Source: Caldilineaceae bacterium (lineage in GTDB: Bacteria; Chloroflexota; Anaerolineae; Caldilineales; Caldilineaceae). Taken from it: 64,000 bases of DNA. Location: assembly GCA_022821585.1 (NCBI GenBank), contig JAJEDI010000097.1, positions 108,615 to 172,614 on the forward strand, in the 5' to 3' direction. Below are positions 61,352-64,000 of the stretch, piece after piece (position 1 is the first letter of the stretch; every line of letters begins with the position of its first letter). The notes under the pieces are model-generated. The model saw nothing but the letters and a program-made list of their open reading frames with translations, had not been told where the DNA came from and searched no databases. A program made the translations under genes and the position numbers.

Positions 61352-62533
61352 TCACAAGTCGCTTCCACGCCGGATCGCATCCGCGCCGAACCTCTTTCGC
61401 AGCCCTTTCACCGCCTCGTTCAACTGGTCCTCTTTGGCCCGCGCCGCTGGATCCGCCGCCATATCGAATATGCTCATCTGCTTTGTCGCCGGCACCAGGC
61501 CGCTGCACCCAACCCCAATCAGCCGCACCGGCGTCCCCTCGGACCGGTTTGATGCCAGCAGGTCAACCGCGATACGGTAGATTTCCTCTTCGTCGACTAC
61601 CGGCTGTGAAGGTGTAGTCTGACGTGTCTGCGTGGTGAAGTCTGTCCAACGTATCTTCAGGTTAACGGTACGTGCAGCCAGTCCAGCACGCCGCAGCCGG
61701 GTGCCTATTTGGCCTGCCTGCAGGCGTAACGCCCTTCTCAAAGTCTCGGTATCAACAACATCCTGCGCAAACGTCGTCTCCTGGCTGATCGACTTCGCCT
61801 CACGCTCCGTGACAACTGGCCGCTGGTCAACGCCTTGCGCCTGCCTCTGCAGATCCCGGCCCAGCTTGCCGAACTGCTGCGCCAACTCCTCCACGGGCGC
61901 GGCCAGCACATCGCTGACCTTCTCAATGCCCATCGCCGCCAGCCGCTCCCGCGTACGCGGACCGACCCCCCACAGCGCATCCACCGGCAACGGCGCCAGA
62001 AACTCAGCCTCCCGACCCGGCGGAACCACCTGGATCGCCCTGGGATAGTCTCCGGTCTGGACCGAGGCCTTACCCACATCGGTGGCAATCTTGGCCACCA
62101 GCTTATTCGTCGCCCCGCCCAGCGAAGAAGGAAGTCCCAGTCTCTCCTCCACTTGCGTCTGCAACCCTCTCGCCAGTTCAGAAGCGTATTCGGCCCGCTC
62201 AGTCACCTCAAGAAAGGCTTCGTCTATAGATAACTGCTCAACCAAAGGGGTCACACTGTGCAGAATCTCCATCACCCGCCCCGATACCTGTCCATACTCC
62301 CGCATATCCGGCGGCAGAACGCGCAACTCCGGGCACAGACGCACCGCCTGCGCCATCCCCATCGCCGATCGGACGCCGAACCGCCGCGCCGCGTAGGAAC
62401 AGGAGGAGACAACGCCTCGCCTCTCTGGCCGTCCGCCAACCGCAAATGGCGTCCCCTTCAATTCTGGATGCCGCTGTTCCTCGACCGCGCAGTAAAATGC
62501 GTCAAGATCGAAGTGAAGAATTTTACGCACCAT
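61352..62533 (-). CDS. dinB: DNA polymerase IV (Y-family)
   Basis: A 393-residue Y-family polymerase. HFDLDAFYCAVE gives catalytic D9 and D11; LSIDEAFLEVT gives D104 and E105. RRGVVSSCSYAARRFGVRSAM and KLVAKIATDVGK fit the palm, and the little-finger domain extends to the end. It performs error-prone translesion synthesis. No clear beta-clamp motif is obvious at the C-terminus. Confidence 0.92.
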   Translation of the reverse strand: MVRKILHFDLDAFYCAVEEQRHPELKGTPFAVGGRPERRGVVSSCSYAARRFGVRSAMGMAQAVRLCPELRVLPPDMREYGQVSGRVMEILHSVTPLVEQLSIDEAFLEVTERAEYASELARGLQTQVEERLGLPSSLGGATNKLVAKIATDVGKASVQTGDYPRAIQVVPPGREAEFLAPLPVDALWGVGPRTRERLAAMGIEKVSDVLAAPVEELAQQFGKLGRDLQRQAQGVDQRPVVTEREAKSISQETTFAQDVVDTETLRRALRLQAGQIGTRLRRAGLAARTVNLKIRWTDFTTQTRQTTPSQPVVDEEEIYRIAVDLLASNRSEGTPVRLIGVGCSGLVPATKQMSIFDMAADPAARAKEDQLNEAVKGLRKRFGADAIRRGSDL

Positions 62534-62741
62534 CGCAGTGGCCCTCTCTTACGCACGTCCCACTCGAGGTCCTTGCCCATATCTATTCTAGCACAACGCA
62601 TCTCTGCCTTTTGGCAGCATTCGCCTAGGCCGGATATGATGAGCGACAATGGTCGGAAGCGCACTTCTTTGACGCGATCGCATCCTGGGCGAGCGGTAGC
62701 CTCCCCCTTCCAACTCTGTTCTCAGTGCTAAGGTTCAACAC

Positions 62742-63704
62742 ATGAATGAGACGCCGCGCAGAAGATTCGTCGCCTCGATCTGGTCGGGCGACGGCGAAAA
62801 AGTTGACAACGCGCGCGGCACCGCGTTGATGGTCAGCCTGCTGATGATCGACAGCCTGCACTATGTTTTTGCACGCCTTGTCTTCCCCTACATCGAGCCG
62901 GCCCTGGGTGCCTTCTACGTGATTGCGGTAGCCCTGGTGGAAGTAGGCCTGCTCGGCCTCGTTTCGCGTAGGTTGCGCCTGGCTCCCCTGCGCCGCATGT
63001 GGCCCACATTCCTCGCCATTGGGATGTGCGTGGCGGTCAGCACCAGACTCAACTACGAGGCCATGGCCTTTATCGACCCGGGAGTCGCCGCCATGGTCGC
63101 AAAAATGACCGTCCTCTTCAGCCTCGGATTCGGCCTCCTCTGGTTGGGTGAACGCTTCACCCGGTGGCAAGGGGTGGGTTCGGCAGTAGCCATCGTCGGG
63201 CTGGCCGTGATCTCCTTCCAACCGGGCGACTATCTGGGACTGGGCGCCATGATGATTCTCCTCTCCTCCTTCATCTATGCCCTGCACGCCGCCCTCACCA
63301 AACGCAACATGGGAGAAGTTGACCTGCTCAACTTCTTCTTCTACCGCCTTCTTCTCACGGCAGCCTTTCTCGCCCTCTTTAACATCGCACGCGGCAACCT
63401 CGCCCTGCCTTCAGCCCAGGCATTTCCAATTCTTCTGCTGGTCGGCACGATTGACGTCGTCGTCAGCCGCTTCCTCTACTACGTAACGCTGCGCAAACTC
63501 GACATGAGCGTCTTCGCTGTCGCCCTGGCAGCCAGCCCCGTCGCCGCCGTACTCTGGTCCCAACTCCTATTCGACGTCTTCCCGACACCACAGCAACTGC
63601 TGGGAGGCTTTACTATCCTTTGCGGTGTCGCAGTCGTCACCTCCGCGCCCGTCCTCGAACGAAAAATGCGCCGCCGCGTCGAAGCCGCCGACGCCCCCTC
63701 CTGA
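62742..63704 (+). CDS. EamA/DMT-family transporter
   Basis: A 320-residue membrane protein with about ten hydrophobic helices in two EamA repeats. GVAAMVAKMTVLFSLGFGLLWLGERF ends the first repeat, and LDMSVFAVALAASPVAAVLWSQLLF sits in the second. It would export or import a small metabolite. It is a different member from RarD at 42 kb. It runs divergently from dinB. A dispersed repeat copy follows it. Confidence 0.8.
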   Translation: MNETPRRRFVASIWSGDGEKVDNARGTALMVSLLMIDSLHYVFARLVFPYIEPALGAFYVIAVALVEVGLLGLVSRRLRLAPLRRMWPTFLAIGMCVAVSTRLNYEAMAFIDPGVAAMVAKMTVLFSLGFGLLWLGERFTRWQGVGSAVAIVGLAVISFQPGDYLGLGAMMILLSSFIYALHAALTKRNMGEVDLLNFFFYRLLLTAAFLALFNIARGNLALPSAQAFPILLLVGTIDVVVSRFLYYVTLRKLDMSVFAVALAASPVAAVLWSQLLFDVFPTPQQLLGGFTILCGVAVVTSAPVLERKMRRRVEAADAPS

Positions 63705-64000
63705 CAACCCTACCACCTTTCCCCCAATAGAAATCCAAGCCAATGCCAGTCCGCGCCCTCCACCGCCGCACGCCAATCGCCATCTCTAACCACTAACCAC
63801 TAACCACTAACCACTGACTACTGACTACTGCAGTTCTGGGCGGTCGGGCCTATTCGGCCCTCCCTTGTGCGGGGGCTCCGCCCCCCCAACGCCCCCACTC
63901 CAACAACAATCCAAACCCACCAGGTGCCCTCCCGCCCGCGGGTGCCAATGCGACCGTACAACAACCCCCGGCGCGCCCGACAAGGCGGGTTCAGAGCACC
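63705..64000. other. gene-free end of the window with a repeat copy
   Basis: About 300 bases contain repeat copy C (63786-63910); no gene is seen. The last 90 bases hold GC-rich sequence with no clear motif. Confidence 0.6.
63786..63910 (+). repeat. dispersed repeat, copy C
   Basis: It opens with four TAACCAC-type heptads, then CTGACTACTGACTACTGCAG, and the core with hairpins GGGCC-TATTC-GGCCC and GGGGGC-TCC-GCCCCC. The core is nearly identical to copy B (43371-43483). The heptad run is longer than in the other copies. Confidence 0.88.

Noticed and set aside
63786..63815. Short tandem heptads resembling a CRISPR-like array
   Set aside because: The unit is only seven bases with no spacers; it is the leader part of the dispersed repeat.

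Overview
The window is a GC-rich bacterial chromosome segment with about 50 intact protein genes, one tRNA, a T-box leader and no rRNA, phage, transposase or CRISPR array. Gene content points to a Chloroflexota-like heterotroph. Supporting signs are a CarD-type RNA polymerase regulator, a Val T-box leader, Tat-type lipoprotein solute-binding proteins ending in an AAC lipobox, LplB/LplC-type sugar permeases, a b6-like cytochrome bc operon, and several genes for enolase-superfamily, ThuA, Gfo/Idh, sulfatase and PhyH proteins. Such sets are common in host-associated or marine Chloroflexota. The assignment is an inference from gene content; no marker gene settles it.

Layout. 1-1,700 (minus strand): a partial DinB-family protein, a small P-loop kinase-like protein and a PP2C-like phosphatase. 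1,900-4,340: an enolase-superfamily sugar-acid dehydratase behind a good sigma-70 promoter, then a quinone oxidoreductase. 4,327-7,711 (minus): a tight operon of a double-length phosphofructokinase, a methyltransferase and a low-molecular-weight phosphatase. 7,712-8,442: a gene-free stretch with the first copy of a dispersed repeat. 8,443-10,700: a metallo-beta-lactamase-fold hydrolase, a membrane-anchored repeat protein and tRNA-Arg. 10,916-12,833 (minus): ThuA-like and Gfo/Idh-like proteins, probably sugar catabolism. 13,559-23,043: a housekeeping run (Maf, RsgA, UvrD/PcrA, an AI-2E-transporter/mannose-6-phosphate-isomerase fusion, nitroreductase, dihydropyrimidinase, AlkA-like glycosylase). 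23,435-26,753: CarD behind a long structured leader, an M55 peptidase, a RmlD-like protein with altered catalytic residues, and a small membrane protein.

27,134-35,696 looks like a catabolic and uptake cluster: PhyH-like dioxygenase, Cys-type sulfatase, two paralogous Tat lipoprotein solute-binding proteins, two permeases and a DapA/NanA-family aldolase. Strong hairpins follow each binding-protein gene. 35,851-43,307 holds pyrimidine synthesis (a PyrF-PyrE fusion and PyrD), QueA, a penicillin-acylase-family hydrolase and RarD. 43,371-47,033 has a second repeat copy, then a promoter, T-box leader and valS. 47,297-47,981 is a PIN-domain toxin-antitoxin pair.

48,086-52,614 is a cytochrome bc-type operon: a Rieske protein with a long Ala/Pro-rich N-terminus, a second Rieske-like protein in which a cluster-ligand His is replaced by Cys, a fused b6/IV cytochrome b with a soluble tail, and a diheme cytochrome c. 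53,601-60,062 is a second sugar-importer operon (binding protein plus two permeases, no ATPase) followed by three tandem PhyH-like dioxygenase paralogues. The end holds a GNAT protein, DNA polymerase IV, an EamA transporter and the third repeat copy.

The points most worth a second look are the Rieske variant, the PhyH triplication beside an importer, the transporter-isomerase fusion, the hairpins after all three solute-binding protein genes, and the repeat family.
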